In this document: positions 5,188 through 14,492 of the stretch, one piece after another
Layout: each line of letters starts with the position of its first letter
Numbering within the stretch: position 1 is the first letter of the stretch
Virus record (IMG/VR): IMGVR_UViG_3300042691_002359
Span: 1-28,366 of that record
Reading direction: 5' to 3' (one strand)
Length of the DNA stretch: 28,366 nucleotides
DNA from: a virus
Notes under the pieces: generated by a model
Seen by the model: the letters and a program-made list of their open reading frames with translations, nothing else
Told to the model about the DNA's origin: nothing
Databases searched by the model: none
Translations under genes and position numbers: made by a program

Positions 5188-7863
5188 ATGGTAGCCACAA
5201 CAAGAGCGGAAGTTGACATAGTCGTAAATGGACTTAACAATTTAGACAAACTACAAAACAAACTTGACACAGTCACTGATAGATTTGGTAGACTGCGAAC
5301 TGCTCTGTTGGGAGTTGGATTTGCTGCCTTTAGTAGATTAAGTCTACAGTTAGCAGATCAGATTGCTGATTTGTCTGCTGCCACAGATATTTCTATTGCT
5401 AAAATTAAAGAGTTTGGTGATGCTTTAGAAGAAGCAGGAGGTAGAGGCGATGCTGTAGACATGGCATTAACTACCTTTAACAATAAATTAGAAGAAGCAC
5501 GAGCAGGTAGTTTAAAGGCACAGGCACAGTTTAGAAACCTTGGCATCTCATTAGAAGATTTAGGCAATCCCAACACCAACGAACTGTTAGACAAAACTGC
5601 CAAGGGAATGGCAGCATTAGAAAGTAGTTCAGCAAGAGCCGCTGCCGCACAGGACATGTTTGGCAAAGCAGGTAGAGGTGCTGACCCAAGACAACTTGCT
5701 GAAAGTTTAGTTGCTGCTGCTGGCAGCGGTGACAAGTATGCTGAATCAATTCGCAGAGCCGCAGAACTACAGGGCAACTTTGACAAAGCCATTAAAGAAC
5801 TAAAACTAATCTTCCTTGAAGCCTTTGAACCAGCCATTGTAAAAATCAACGAATTAGCCAAGAGTCTCAGAGAAAGTGAAGGTGCTATTACCAGCATCAC
5901 AGATTTAGTCAAAGTATTAGGCATAGTGTTAGCCACAACATTTGCTGTGGGCGCAGCCGCAGGTTTAGTAAGGATTCTTGGAACTATGGGCAGAGGCATT
6001 GAAGCCGTTGCCAAGTTAGCAGGTGTTGCCGCAGGCTCAGGTATATTTAGAGCAGCAGGTCCACACATGACTGCCTTAAGAGGCGTTGTTACTCTTATTG
6101 CTGCCATAAGCACAGCAATATCAGCAAGTTCATTGCTGTTTGATGACTTTGGTGATAGAGTTGCCAATGCCTGCGCTCGTGGCATTGAAGCGTTAGGTGC
6201 TTTTGCTGGACAACTGCTGAATCTTCCCACAGACTTAATTGGTAAAATATTTGGTATCAAAGATCCTATTGGACTTGGAACACCTTTATTGAAGATGGTG
6301 GAGAACGCTAAAAAGAGCAGAGAAGAATTTGAAAGAGCAGCCAAGGCAAGAAGAGACGCTGCCAAACCACCAGCAGCAGCACCTCAGGCCAATCGTCCAG
6401 GAGACGCAAGAGTACCTGTTGATACCACAGCACTGAGAAACCAAGTTAATACTATTAAACAGATAGGCACTGAATACGACAGAAACATCAATAAACAACT
6501 GGCGGCAATAGACATTGAAAGACAGTCCATAGGACAGGGCAAATTAGCCAACGACATTAGACGAGCACAGGCAGACATTGAAGAAAAAAATCGTGAAGCC
6601 ATTACAAAACTAAAAGAAGAGCGTGACAAACTAAATCTATCAGAAACATCACCTGAAGTTATAGCAGCCTATGATGCTACTATCAAGAGATTAGAACAGT
6701 CATTGTCATTAGACAAAGCCAGAGTTGAAGAAAAACTCAAAGCCAGAGAAATAGATCTACAAGCAGACAAGTTAAAACTCTATGCTATTACAGCACAAGA
6801 AGATGCTGAAAAATCTATTCAAGGCATTAGAGATCAAACAAGAAAAAATATTCTACCTGACATACAAGCCAGGTATGAAGAAATCACCAGCAAGATTAGA
6901 GAAAATGCTCAGGCTGCTATCAAAGCAGAAGAAGCAGAACTACCACGTGGACAAAAGTTAAGTCAACAGCGTATAGATCAAATCTATGCGGCAATGACAC
7001 AGAAAATCACTGAACAAAAGTCAGCCATTGACGCACTTGTTGCCAGTGAAGAACAGCGTCGTTTCAATCAGTTTGGTTTGACTAATCAACAGCGTCTACA
7101 AGAAGAACTAAACAAAGCCACAGATGACTACAACAAGTTATTCTTATCACCACAGCAGAGAATACTCTATGATTTAGAGGCTGCTGCCAGAGCCAAAGCC
7201 AAAGCAGAAGTTGATGCTTTAGAAATAGGCAGAAATCAAAAGTTAAACGCTGAAGAAAGAAAGAGACTGGAAGAGCAATATTATGCTGTGGCTATACAAG
7301 GTAGTGAAGAATTAGGACAAAAACTATTAGCCACAAGAGACCTATCAAGATCCTGGAGTTATGGATGGAAAGAATCACTTCAAGAATATGTTGACAATGC
7401 CACAAATGCCGCTCAGGCAGCACAGAGAATCTTCCAAAGAGCCACACAGAGCATGGAAGATGCTTTTGTTAACTTTGCCAAGACTGGTAAACTTGAATGG
7501 AAATCTTTTGTTGCCAGCCTTGCTGAAGAACTATTGCGTAGTCAAGTAAGACAGTTGATTGGAAAACTCTTTACCTTTGGTAGTGGAGGCGGGGGAGGCG
7601 GATTTAATTTAGGAGATCTCTTTGCTGGATTCTTTGCCAATGGTGGTATGATTCCAGCAGGACAGTTTGGTGTTGTAGGCGAAAGAGGTCCTGAATTAGT
7701 TTCAGGTCCAGCAACTGTGACACCTATGGCTGGAACACAGATGGTTACTTACAATATCAATGCTGTTGATGCCGCTTCGTTTAAGTCAATGATAGCCAGA
7801 GATCCTGGATTTATTCACGCTGTGGCACAACAGGGTGCTAAAATGACACCATCAAGGAGATAA
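5188..7863 (+). CDS. Tape measure protein
   Basis: This is the second largest protein (891 aa). It sets tail length and is ejected ahead of the DNA. The N-terminal 50 residues and a hydrophobic region at about 235-320 (several Ala/Val/Ile-rich segments) are followed by a long Lys/Glu/Gln coiled-coil region from about 395 to 720. A six-glycine run at 800-805 precedes a C-terminal domain with FANGGMIPAGQFGVVGERG and later ELVSGPATVTP, a signature of lambda gpH-like tape measure ends. From the family rule of about 1.5 angstrom per residue the tail should be near 130 nm. No lysozyme or peptidase motif is evident. It is tightly packed between the gp10-like gene (2 nt) and the next minor tail gene (2 nt). 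Confidence 0.92.
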   Translation: MVATTRAEVDIVVNGLNNLDKLQNKLDTVTDRFGRLRTALLGVGFAAFSRLSLQLADQIADLSAATDISIAKIKEFGDALEEAGGRGDAVDMALTTFNNKLEEARAGSLKAQAQFRNLGISLEDLGNPNTNELLDKTAKGMAALESSSARAAAAQDMFGKAGRGADPRQLAESLVAAAGSGDKYAESIRRAAELQGNFDKAIKELKLIFLEAFEPAIVKINELAKSLRESEGAITSITDLVKVLGIVLATTFAVGAAAGLVRILGTMGRGIEAVAKLAGVAAGSGIFRAAGPHMTALRGVVTLIAAISTAISASSLLFDDFGDRVANACARGIEALGAFAGQLLNLPTDLIGKIFGIKDPIGLGTPLLKMVENAKKSREEFERAAKARRDAAKPPAAAPQANRPGDARVPVDTTALRNQVNTIKQIGTEYDRNINKQLAAIDIERQSIGQGKLANDIRRAQADIEEKNREAITKLKEERDKLNLSETSPEVIAAYDATIKRLEQSLSLDKARVEEKLKAREIDLQADKLKLYAITAQEDAEKSIQGIRDQTRKNILPDIQARYEEITSKIRENAQAAIKAEEAELPRGQKLSQQRIDQIYAAMTQKITEQKSAIDALVASEEQRRFNQFGLTNQQRLQEELNKATDDYNKLFLSPQQRILYDLEAAARAKAKAEVDALEIGRNQKLNAEERKRLEEQYYAVAIQGSEELGQKLLATRDLSRSWSYGWKESLQEYVDNATNAAQAAQRIFQRATQSMEDAFVNFAKTGKLEWKSFVASLAEELLRSQVRQLIGKLFTFGSGGGGGGFNLGDLFAGFFANGGMIPAGQFGVVGERGPELVSGPATVTPMAGTQMVTYNINAVDAASFKSMIARDPGFIHAVAQQGAKMTPSRR

Positions 7864-7865
7864 CA

Positions 7866-8246
7866 ATGAGTTTTCAATGGATTATAAACAATGCTGAAAC
7901 ATTAAGCATTGACAGAAAGAAAACTGTAGCAATTACTCAAGCCCGAGACGGAACTATGAGATCAGTGAGCAGAGGTGTTCCGCCTAAAAAGTTTCAAGTA
8001 AAACTTCCTGATGGTATTCCTTGGACCATGATTAAAAGCGACATTGAGTTGGCAGAATCATTAGATAGAATCAATTCAACTACCATCACAATACCCTACG
8101 CTAAATTTCCTTGGTACTATGGCAATGTAGCCCCAGCATTGGATGAAACCTACACAGTAAAATGTTTGGAATTTCCAGAGTGGACTATATTTGCCCGTAA
8201 TCAAGTAAGTTGGAGTGGACCTTTTGTTTTTGTAGAGGTTGTCTAA
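7866..8246 (+). CDS. Minor tail protein (lambda gpM position)
   Basis: This 126-residue beta-rich protein directly follows the tape measure gene. Aromatic and basic residues are frequent (PPKKFQVKLPDG, WYYGNV, EFPEWTIFARNQV). The place and size correspond to lambda gpM or the first distal tail protein, which initiates assembly at the tail tip. The stop codon overlaps the next start (TAATG). I see no diagnostic motif, so a more exact assignment is not justified. Confidence 0.6.
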   Translation: MSFQWIINNAETLSIDRKKTVAITQARDGTMRSVSRGVPPKKFQVKLPDGIPWTMIKSDIELAESLDRINSTTITIPYAKFPWYYGNVAPALDETYTVKCLEFPEWTIFARNQVSWSGPFVFVEVV

Positions 8247-8848
8247 TGGATTTAAGCGCATACACTTCAATACAAAGCAATCTGTTTGTCAAGATTGTCA
8301 TAGAACAATACAAGGTTAGTCCAGGTGACACACCTGTAGCCGTGACACTGAGATTCAGCGACCTCAAAAATCCCTACACACTCAACGGTGAAGTTTATTC
8401 AGGTGTAGGGTCATTAATGAGCATTACAGAAACAGCCAGTGAGTTAAGAACAAGTTCAGGTGAACTTTCTATCACATTGGCAGGCATTCCTAACAACAGC
8501 ATCTATGAAATTGTCAATAGCAGAATAAAAGGCTGTAGTGTCACTATCTATAGAGCAATCTTTGATCCTATTACACAGGCAATTTTATCTATAGCAGGCA
8601 ATCCAGCGGTTAGATATAGAGGCTTTGTCAACAACTACAGCCTACAAGAAGAGTTTGACATAGATTCAAGAACAGCCAGCAACACCATTACACTGATCTG
8701 TAACAGTTCAGTTGACTTATTAGAAAATAAGATATCAGGTAGAAAAACCAATCCAGCAAGTCAAAAAAGATTTTATTCAACTGACTTGTCTATGGACAGA
8801 GTGCCTACATTAGAAAATGCCACATTTGACTTTGGAGTACCTAAATGA
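8246..8848 (+). CDS. Minor tail protein (lambda gpL-like position)
   Basis: The start is the ATG at 8246, overlapping the TAA of the previous gene. A longer reading frame from a TTG at 8210 would run into the previous gene and is not used. The 200-residue product is beta-rich, with the pattern VTLRFSDLKNPYTLNGEVYSG and later YRGFVNNYSLQEEFD, resembling DUF2163/gpL-type tail tip proteins that describe a surface field followed by a short CSVTIYRAIFD strand. In lambda, gpL lies between gpM and gpK/I/J and carries an Fe-S cluster. Here only two cysteines are visible, so a cluster is unlikely. It ends in an ATGA overlap with the next gene. Confidence 0.6.
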   Translation: MDLSAYTSIQSNLFVKIVIEQYKVSPGDTPVAVTLRFSDLKNPYTLNGEVYSGVGSLMSITETASELRTSSGELSITLAGIPNNSIYEIVNSRIKGCSVTIYRAIFDPITQAILSIAGNPAVRYRGFVNNYSLQEEFDIDSRTASNTITLICNSSVDLLENKISGRKTNPASQKRFYSTDLSMDRVPTLENATFDFGVPK

Positions 8849-9606
8849 GTTTTATAGATGATATTGTAGATTTTGGATCAAGTGCTCTTAAGTTTTTAGG
8901 TGGCAATAGTTTAGGCAGCACCTTGGCAAGAACAGCACTCACGGGATTTGTTCTTAATCAAGTTACCAAAAGTGTCAACAAGGGCAACAATCAAGAAGTT
9001 GACAAAGGCAATAGATTACAAATCAATCCCAGCACCGACACTACCATTCCCATAGTCTATGGAGATGCTTACATTGGTGGTAAAATTGTAGATGCCAGAT
9101 TAAGTGAAGACAACAAAACCATGTGGTATTGTTTGGTATTAAGTGAAAAGACTGGTACAATTTTTAGCACATCCACTCAAAGTGTTATTAGTTTTGAAGG
9201 CGTTTACAGAAATCAACTACAGGTAGGATTTCAATTAGATGGATACACAGTGGCAAACTTCAGTGACGAAGATGGCAACGCTACTACCAAACCCGACGGA
9301 TTGATTAAAGTTTATCCTTTCAGTGGCGGCAGCAACTATCCAGTTAAATTTACTGGTTATACTAACGGAAATACTTCTACAGCCAATGTACTGTTCCCTG
9401 AATGGACCAGCAATCACCTAATGAATGATTTAGTATTTGCCATCGTCAGTGTTGAATATAATAAAACCAATGACATAACAGATTTAGGTGAGTTTACATT
9501 TCATTTAAGAAACACAATGAAACAGCCAGGTGATGTAATCTATGATTACATGACTAACACACGCTATGGCGCAGGTATTCCGCCAGAGGAGATTTTTGTA
9601 TCATGA
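8845..9606 (+). CDS. Tail tip attachment protein, N-terminal segment (gpI/gpJ-like)
   Basis: These 253 residues begin with a helical, Gly-rich hydrophobic segment (about 10-42) and continue into a domain with INPSTDTTIPIVYGDAYIGG, the hallmark of the N-terminal region of gpJ-like host specificity proteins ('...iPvvYG...vGG'). The end, DVIYDYMTNTRYGAGIPPEE, is normally continued in the same polypeptide by an 'SLNALNxYSD' segment. Here the frame stops at TGA 9604-9606, and that segment (NSLSELNGYSQTPLSYTD) appears at the start of the next ORF. The break lies just after a run of five T (9593-9597), so a -1 slip or an ancestral indel are both possible. Confidence 0.72.
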   Translation: MSFIDDIVDFGSSALKFLGGNSLGSTLARTALTGFVLNQVTKSVNKGNNQEVDKGNRLQINPSTDTTIPIVYGDAYIGGKIVDARLSEDNKTMWYCLVLSEKTGTIFSTSTQSVISFEGVYRNQLQVGFQLDGYTVANFSDEDGNATTKPDGLIKVYPFSGGSNYPVKFTGYTNGNTSTANVLFPEWTSNHLMNDLVFAIVSVEYNKTNDITDLGEFTFHLRNTMKQPGDVIYDYMTNTRYGAGIPPEEIFVS

Positions 9607-11429
9607 ATAGTTTAAGCGAATTAAATGGCTACAGTCAAACTCCTCTATCCTATACCGACGATAGAAATGCCGCTGTTATCTTTGATAGAATAATTCCTAT
9701 CGATCAATTTACTACCACAGCGGTAGGACAGGCACACCTTGTGCCCGCAGGTATTGAAATCACAGAAATTATCAAACCTGAACTAATGAATGTCTACTAT
9801 GAGATAGATGTTAGTTTTGTACCAGGTGCTTCAGTATCTTGGCCCGTGACTCCTCCAGGATGTGCTGTGAGTAATCCTTCTGTTGGTGTGTATAGAATGA
9901 GTGGTATAAGTTCAAAAGCACAATGGGATTTGGTAAAGAATCCATCTATTGTTATTGGACCTACCTGGGACAATGACTTTATCTACTATCCATCTATTCA
10001 TTATGATCCAAGTAAAACCAAAGAATGGTATGTAGTTGTATTGGTAGGTGTCATTGCCAATGTTAGTGCCGTAAGTTCTCTCAGTGCTACTCTTACAGGT
10101 ATTACAACCAATAGTGCTGATATACAAGCACAGTCTACCATTAATGTTAATGGTACACATATCAAGTCTCTACAGGCAAGCCTACAGTCTTATGCTATAG
10201 TAACAGCACAAGGTGATATTGCTATTAGATTTAATGTCTATGCCAATGTAGAAACAATTTCCAATGCGGTGTTTGGTCCAAGCCCAAGTTTAAATTCTGT
10301 GGCTTCTTTCACTTCTAACCCAGTTAAGAAAACAGATACTCAGGCAGCGTTCGCAGCGGCTGCTGCTTTGACACATCCTGGAACGCCACGACTACGAACC
10401 AGTGCTGTTCCTTTAAGTTCAAGTGCTACATTGACACTTGCTCCAAGACTGTTAAGCATAACAAGACAAGCCAATGGGTCAGACCCATTGGCTATGAATA
10501 ATACCAGTTATTTTATTGCCAATGAAACAGACAATGCTGTCTATGTTTACAATAAATCTACAAGAGCATTGACAAGAACTATAAACAATCCTAATCCATA
10601 TGGAGCAAGTTTAGATATATTTGGTAGATGTATAAGAGCCAATGATACCTATTTGGTTGTTGGTGCTCCAGCAGAAGATGTGTCTCCTACTATTTTAAAT
10701 GTAGGTAAGGTCTATGTATTCAACGCATCTACAGGAGCATTGGTAGGAACCTGTAGCAATCCTTCAAATGTAGGAACTACTTCATTTGGTACAGTAATGG
10801 CATTTGATGGTAGTCAGGTGTTTGTTGGTAATCAGTTAGAAGATTATAATGGTTATACTGATGCTGGTTCTGTTCATGTGTTTGCCGTAAATGGTAGTTT
10901 CGCATATACATTAAGACCTCCTGAATACGCAACAGTTGGAACTACAAGATTTGGTAGTGCTGTATTTGTTGGCGGTGGCAAATTAGTTGTAGTTGGTAAT
11001 GTTGGAACTTATGTTTACAATGCTTCTACAGGTGCTTATTTGTACAAACTTTCTGTAAATCCTAACCCAGGAAAAATCAATGTTAATTCAACTCTAATTG
11101 GAATCATTGATGATTTAACATACAATACTGTGAATTTGTATGATATTAGCACTGGAACATATGTAAGAACCATTGACACTATTCCTCCTAATGACTATCC
11201 TGGTAGCATCCCAGGACAGAATGACATATACATGACCGATATCTATTTGATGAGATACAATACTGTCTATACTATAGGAACTGGAAATGTTGTTTGGTCT
11301 CATTTAGATAAACCTTCAGGAAGCAATTCTGACTGGGCTTATATAGCATTTAGCAACAGTGATGTACTATTAGGAACAAATAGCACCTTTGATTCAGACT
11401 ATGGTACAACCTGGATTTATAAGATTTAA
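9603..11429 (+). CDS. Tail tip middle protein with FG-GAP-like beta-propeller module
   Basis: The 608-residue ORF starts in an ATGA overlap with the preceding tip segment. Its first 20 or so residues look like gpJ sequence (see the previous gene). A beta-rich region with no recognised family follows to about residue 285. Residues about 290-600 form repeating blades: SYFIANETDNAVYVYNKST, YLVVGAPAEDV, GKVYVFNASTGALVGTC, FGTVMAFDGSQVFVG, AGSVHVFAVNGSFAYTL and FGSAVFVGGGKLVVVG. This is the FG-GAP / integrin-alpha-like propeller pattern, usually a ligand- or carbohydrate-binding surface. A receptor-binding role at the tail tip is therefore likely but inferred. The protein is rich in Asn, Thr and Ser, and its codon use is slightly more AT-rich than that of its neighbours. 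Confidence 0.68.
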   Translation: MNSLSELNGYSQTPLSYTDDRNAAVIFDRIIPIDQFTTTAVGQAHLVPAGIEITEIIKPELMNVYYEIDVSFVPGASVSWPVTPPGCAVSNPSVGVYRMSGISSKAQWDLVKNPSIVIGPTWDNDFIYYPSIHYDPSKTKEWYVVVLVGVIANVSAVSSLSATLTGITTNSADIQAQSTINVNGTHIKSLQASLQSYAIVTAQGDIAIRFNVYANVETISNAVFGPSPSLNSVASFTSNPVKKTDTQAAFAAAAALTHPGTPRLRTSAVPLSSSATLTLAPRLLSITRQANGSDPLAMNNTSYFIANETDNAVYVYNKSTRALTRTINNPNPYGASLDIFGRCIRANDTYLVVGAPAEDVSPTILNVGKVYVFNASTGALVGTCSNPSNVGTTSFGTVMAFDGSQVFVGNQLEDYNGYTDAGSVHVFAVNGSFAYTLRPPEYATVGTTRFGSAVFVGGGKLVVVGNVGTYVYNASTGAYLYKLSVNPNPGKINVNSTLIGIIDDLTYNTVNLYDISTGTYVRTIDTIPPNDYPGSIPGQNDIYMTDIYLMRYNTVYTIGTGNVVWSHLDKPSGSNSDWAYIAFSNSDVLLGTNSTFDSDYGTTWIYKI

Positions 11430-11438
11430 GGAAACAGC

Positions 11439-13247
11439 ATGCCATCAATAAATGCTTTTGAAATTAATGGGGTTGTTGATACCAGTCAAACGGTATTAAA
11501 CAACCTAAACACTTTAGCCACAGCATCAGGCTGTTGGGTTACCTACGATGTTAGCACAGGACTTTGGAGTGTTATCATTAATAGAGCAGGAGCCAGTGTT
11601 AAAAGTTTTAATGATTCTAATATCATAGGCGGTATAAATGTCAGCGGTTCAGGCATCAATGAAAGTTACAACAAAGTCACTGTGGAGTTTCCACACAAAG
11701 ATTTAAGAGATCAGATTGACTATATTGATTTGGCAATTCCTGAAGCAGATAGATTCGAAAATGAAGAAGACAACACGCTGAACATACAACTTAACATTGT
11801 TAATGATCCAGTTCAGGCACAATATATTGCTGCTGTTGAACTAAAACAAAGTAGAGTTGACAAAGTTATAGATTTTAGAACTGATTATAGTGCGTTGGGT
11901 GTTAGAGCGGGTGATCTCATTGATGTCACAGCCTCAGCCTATGGTTTTAGTTCAAAAGTTTTTAGAGTTATAAAATTAAGTGAAATTGACAGTGATGACG
12001 GCAACATAGAACTACAGATTACAGCATTAGAATATGATGCCAATGTCTATAACTCGTCTGGATTGATTCGTAGTGAAAGAACAAAGAAAACAGGTATTCT
12101 TCCTAAAATTACCAACGATACACTACAGAACATAGACGATCAAGCAGCGGGTGTTGATTTAGAAAGACTGTTGTTAACTACTGCTGCCACAGGACTGCTA
12201 AACTATGCTCTGTCAAGAAATCCTCTTACAGGAAAAATCACACAAAGCATTACAGCAACAGACGCTAAACGTGATGCTGTATTAAGCAAAATAAAAGAAC
12301 CAGATGTTAGCATTGCTGGACCTTCGTCAATCTGTGAAGGTAATACATTAACTTTAGTTGTAAGCACAGACTGTGATTGTCTATTGGATACATCTGCCTA
12401 TGAATTTTCCTACACCATTACAGGTGTACAAGCCGCAGACATTACTCCATTTCCACTTACTGGTAAAACCAAAGTTGGTTTAATACAGATTCCAATTATA
12501 CAAGATGCTTCCAGTGAAAGTGAAACATTGGTGTTTACCATTGGTAATGCCAGCAAGTCTGTGACATTATTAGACAAACTAACCTATACCTATAACTGTA
12601 CTATCAGTGCTACCAGCGTCACAGAAGGTGGAAGTTTAACTGCCACCTTGACTACTACAGGCATTAGCGATGGTACTTCAATACCTTATCAGTTAAGCAG
12701 CAATGCTGGTGGAAGAATTACAACACCATTAACTGGTAATGTCACAGTAAACAGCAATCAGGCAACATTGACTATTACCACTGTAGATGATGCTATCTAC
12801 CAAGGCAATGCTTCTATCAGTTTAACGTTTGATCCATCTGCCAGCGATCCATGTAATCAGTTAAACAACTCGTTAAACTTTACTGTCCTTGACAATGATA
12901 CACCTCCACCACCTCCACCAGCAGACACTACCTGCGAATATGTCAGTGTACCAATGGTGTGGTGTGGAGTTTTTGATGGCACTGATAATCAAATGAAATC
13001 AGTGAGTGTAAGGCAATATGCCATGTTACCAAAACCACTGGCAGGAGAAGCCACTGTTACAGTTCCATTAACATTGACTGTTACCAAAGGCAACCCCAGT
13101 ACTATCACTGTGGCAACTACAACCACTGTGGCATCATCAAGTTCTTTAGGCGGATCACCAATACAAATTATCACCGCCTTTAACACAGTAGCACCAAAAG
13201 GATTGATTACAGGATCCGCTACGACTACTGTATACGGCTATTTCTAA
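11439..13247 (+). CDS. Tail tip protein, C-terminal segment with Calx-beta-like domains
   Basis: This 602-residue protein has its own SD (AAGGAAA, 5 nt from the ATG). It opens with FEINGVVDTSQTVLNNLNTL and then CWVTYDVSTGLWSVIINRAG, the standard central part of gpJ-like tail tip proteins. RAGDLIDVTASAYGFSSKVF, at about residues 150-170, is also typical of these. From about residue 285 it becomes a chain of Ig-like strands. One block (SVTEGGSLTATLTTTG ... ATLTITTVDDAIYQGNASIS ... FTVLDNDTP) matches the Calx-beta pattern, followed by six prolines and a Cys-containing C-terminal domain. So the ancestral tip protein appears divided over three genes, with the propeller gene inserted between. Several cysteines (CDCLL, CTISA, CNQL, CEYV, WCGVF) could form disulfides in the virion. 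Confidence 0.78.
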   Translation: MPSINAFEINGVVDTSQTVLNNLNTLATASGCWVTYDVSTGLWSVIINRAGASVKSFNDSNIIGGINVSGSGINESYNKVTVEFPHKDLRDQIDYIDLAIPEADRFENEEDNTLNIQLNIVNDPVQAQYIAAVELKQSRVDKVIDFRTDYSALGVRAGDLIDVTASAYGFSSKVFRVIKLSEIDSDDGNIELQITALEYDANVYNSSGLIRSERTKKTGILPKITNDTLQNIDDQAAGVDLERLLLTTAATGLLNYALSRNPLTGKITQSITATDAKRDAVLSKIKEPDVSIAGPSSICEGNTLTLVVSTDCDCLLDTSAYEFSYTITGVQAADITPFPLTGKTKVGLIQIPIIQDASSESETLVFTIGNASKSVTLLDKLTYTYNCTISATSVTEGGSLTATLTTTGISDGTSIPYQLSSNAGGRITTPLTGNVTVNSNQATLTITTVDDAIYQGNASISLTFDPSASDPCNQLNNSLNFTVLDNDTPPPPPPADTTCEYVSVPMVWCGVFDGTDNQMKSVSVRQYAMLPKPLAGEATVTVPLTLTVTKGNPSTITVATTTTVASSSSLGGSPIQIITAFNTVAPKGLITGSATTTVYGYF

Positions 13248-13264
13248 CAGGTAAAAATGCCCGC

Positions 13265-13272
13265 TATAAATA
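13265..13272 (+). promoter_or_regulatory. T4-late-type promoter box TATAAATA
   Basis: This is an exact TATAAATA in the 54-nt gap before the gene at 13302, with 29 nt from the box to the ATG and an AAGGAG ribosome site between. It is the only copy with T in the first position and so equals the T4 late consensus. It would start the fibre-region transcript. Confidence 0.65.
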
Positions 13273-13301
13273 GATTTCAAGCATAATTTAAGGAGACTAT
13301 A

Positions 13302-13730
13302 ATGTCAGCAGCAAGTAATTATTTAGAAAATAAAGTTCTGGATCATGTGTTAAGAAATAGTTCGTACACACAACCAACAGGACTTTGGTTAGCATTGTTT
13401 AAAAACACATCAGGCAATGCGGCAACTAATTTAGAAGCAGGAACACTAACTGATGAAATTTCAGGTGGTAGTTATGCTCGTAAAAATATCAACGTCAACG
13501 GTACCAGTGGCGCATTTGGTGCGGCATCTGGCGGTGTTACCACAAACACTCAGACTGTTACTTTTGATATTGCCACAGCCAATTGGGGTACTGTTACACA
13601 CATTGCTATCATGGATGCGGCAACCACAGGTAACGTTCTATTTTGGGGTGCGGTAACTACACCAAAAACTATTGAAACAGGCGATACCTTCCAAGTAACA
13701 TCTGGTAACCTATCCGTAAGTTTAGCCTAA
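13302..13730 (+). CDS. Virion-associated tail protein of a widespread phage family
   Basis: This 142-residue protein has the recognisable layout of a family common in siphophage tail regions: an N-terminal helix (SNYLENKVLDHVLRN), then WLALFKN, then GGSYARKNINV and an alternating strand motif ending TANWGTVTHIAIMDAATTGN. The closing IETGDTFQVTSGNLSVSL strand is also typical. The role is uncertain; it may decorate or connect fibres. It resembles Gp80-type actinophage and cyanophage tail proteins as I remember them. It has its own promoter-like box and a good RBS, and its stop overlaps the next start (TAATG). Confidence 0.7.
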   Translation: MSAASNYLENKVLDHVLRNSSYTQPTGLWLALFKNTSGNAATNLEAGTLTDEISGGSYARKNINVNGTSGAFGAASGGVTTNTQTVTFDIATANWGTVTHIAIMDAATTGNVLFWGAVTTPKTIETGDTFQVTSGNLSVSLA

Positions 13731-13876
13731 TGAACACAACACCTGAACAGAGAATTGCTATTTGTAAGCAATGTAAGAACTTCTTACCCACTTTTCAGAG
13801 ATGTGTTCTTTGTGGTTGTTTTATGGCTTTCAAGACAAGAATACAAAGTTCTTCTTGTCCTGAAGGAAAATGGTGA
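13730..13876 (+). CDS. Small zinc-ribbon protein, 48 aa (CPEGKW family)
   Basis: The ORF starts on the last base of the preceding stop. The product has C-X2-C (ICKQC), then C-X2-C-X-C (CVLCGC) and a final CPEGKW. This 'R..IC..C ... C..CGCF...K.......CPEGKW' layout is that of a small phage zinc-ribbon family (DUF6171-like, from memory). Function is unknown. Such genes are common between fibre genes in aquatic phages. The cysteine spacing and conserved end are what I see; metal binding is inferred. Translation is probably coupled to the upstream gene since no separate SD is evident. Confidence 0.72.
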   Translation: MNTTPEQRIAICKQCKNFLPTFQRCVLCGCFMAFKTRIQSSSCPEGKW

Positions 13877-13966
13877 TTATGAACCTAATTTAGGTCAAAA
13901 CCATTAAATAACATTAAGCAACTTCATTGGGCCATAGCACAATGATTTTATCCTTTAGGAGCAGAC

Positions 13967-14491
13967 ATGCCAGGCGTACTTAACTTCCAACAATACATTG
14001 GAGGGCCAGATAGTGTTCAAGTAGAGAACATATTCCCTTCAAATCAAAAAACACTCGTCTACACATTTAAAGATGATGCTGGAGATCCAATAAACCTAAC
14101 AGGTTGGACTTTCGCAGCAGACTATCAAACGCTGGTCATAGACGAAATTGCCTTTAACCGTAATACCAACAAACCCAACTTTGCCAACTCAACTGTGGTA
14201 GGTTCATTTGCCAAAGTTGAAGTAGGAGGTGCCACAGCACCCAGCATTGTGGTTGCTGCCAATGGTACGGTTAAAGTTCATTTCCCCGCAGGCATGTACA
14301 CTGGACCAATTATTCCAGATGCTCGTAAAAATGTACCTATAACAGTATTTTCCTTAACTTGGACAGACACATCTACACCAGTACAGATCAACAGCCATCG
14401 TTGGGCTTTGGTTAACTGCTGGGAACCAGATGTTACTATAGGCGATCCAACTTTAGCCGTGGGATATACCGCATTGACAGTAGGAGCCTAA
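13967..14491 (+). CDS. Tail/fibre-associated structural protein, 174 aa
   Basis: This beta-rich protein contains VYTFKDDAGDPINLTGWTFA near residue 40, reminiscent of the N-terminal module of BppU-type baseplate and fibre attachment proteins, where an adhesin or fibre docks. TTAGGAGC precedes the ATG. It is followed after 1 nt by the collagen-like fibre gene, so the two are likely expressed together and may form an adaptor-fibre pair. The 90-nt gap upstream contains only a short palindrome (ACCTAATTTAGGT region) and a weak ATTAAATA box at 13903-13910. The adaptor role is inference. Confidence 0.55.
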   Translation: MPGVLNFQQYIGGPDSVQVENIFPSNQKTLVYTFKDDAGDPINLTGWTFAADYQTLVIDEIAFNRNTNKPNFANSTVVGSFAKVEVGGATAPSIVVAANGTVKVHFPAGMYTGPIIPDARKNVPITVFSLTWTDTSTPVQINSHRWALVNCWEPDVTIGDPTLAVGYTALTVGA

Positions 14492-14492
14492 T

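Noticed and set aside
5358-6365. Long minus-strand frame of 335 codons opposite the tape measure gene
   Set aside because: It is a shadow of the Ala/Leu-rich tape measure coding sequence, has no RBS context and resembles no protein. All other minus-strand frames are likewise opposite well-supported genes or in the structured RNA.
8210-8246. Longer start (TTG) for the minor tail protein at 8246
   Set aside because: It would overlap the upstream gene by 37 nt, while the ATG at 8246 gives the TAATG coupling seen repeatedly in this genome.
13903-13910. ATTAAATA as a further late promoter
   Set aside because: It differs from the other boxes at the second position, lies 57 nt from the next ATG and is within ordinary AT-rich sequence. 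Kept only as a weak possibility in the evidence for the gene at 13967.
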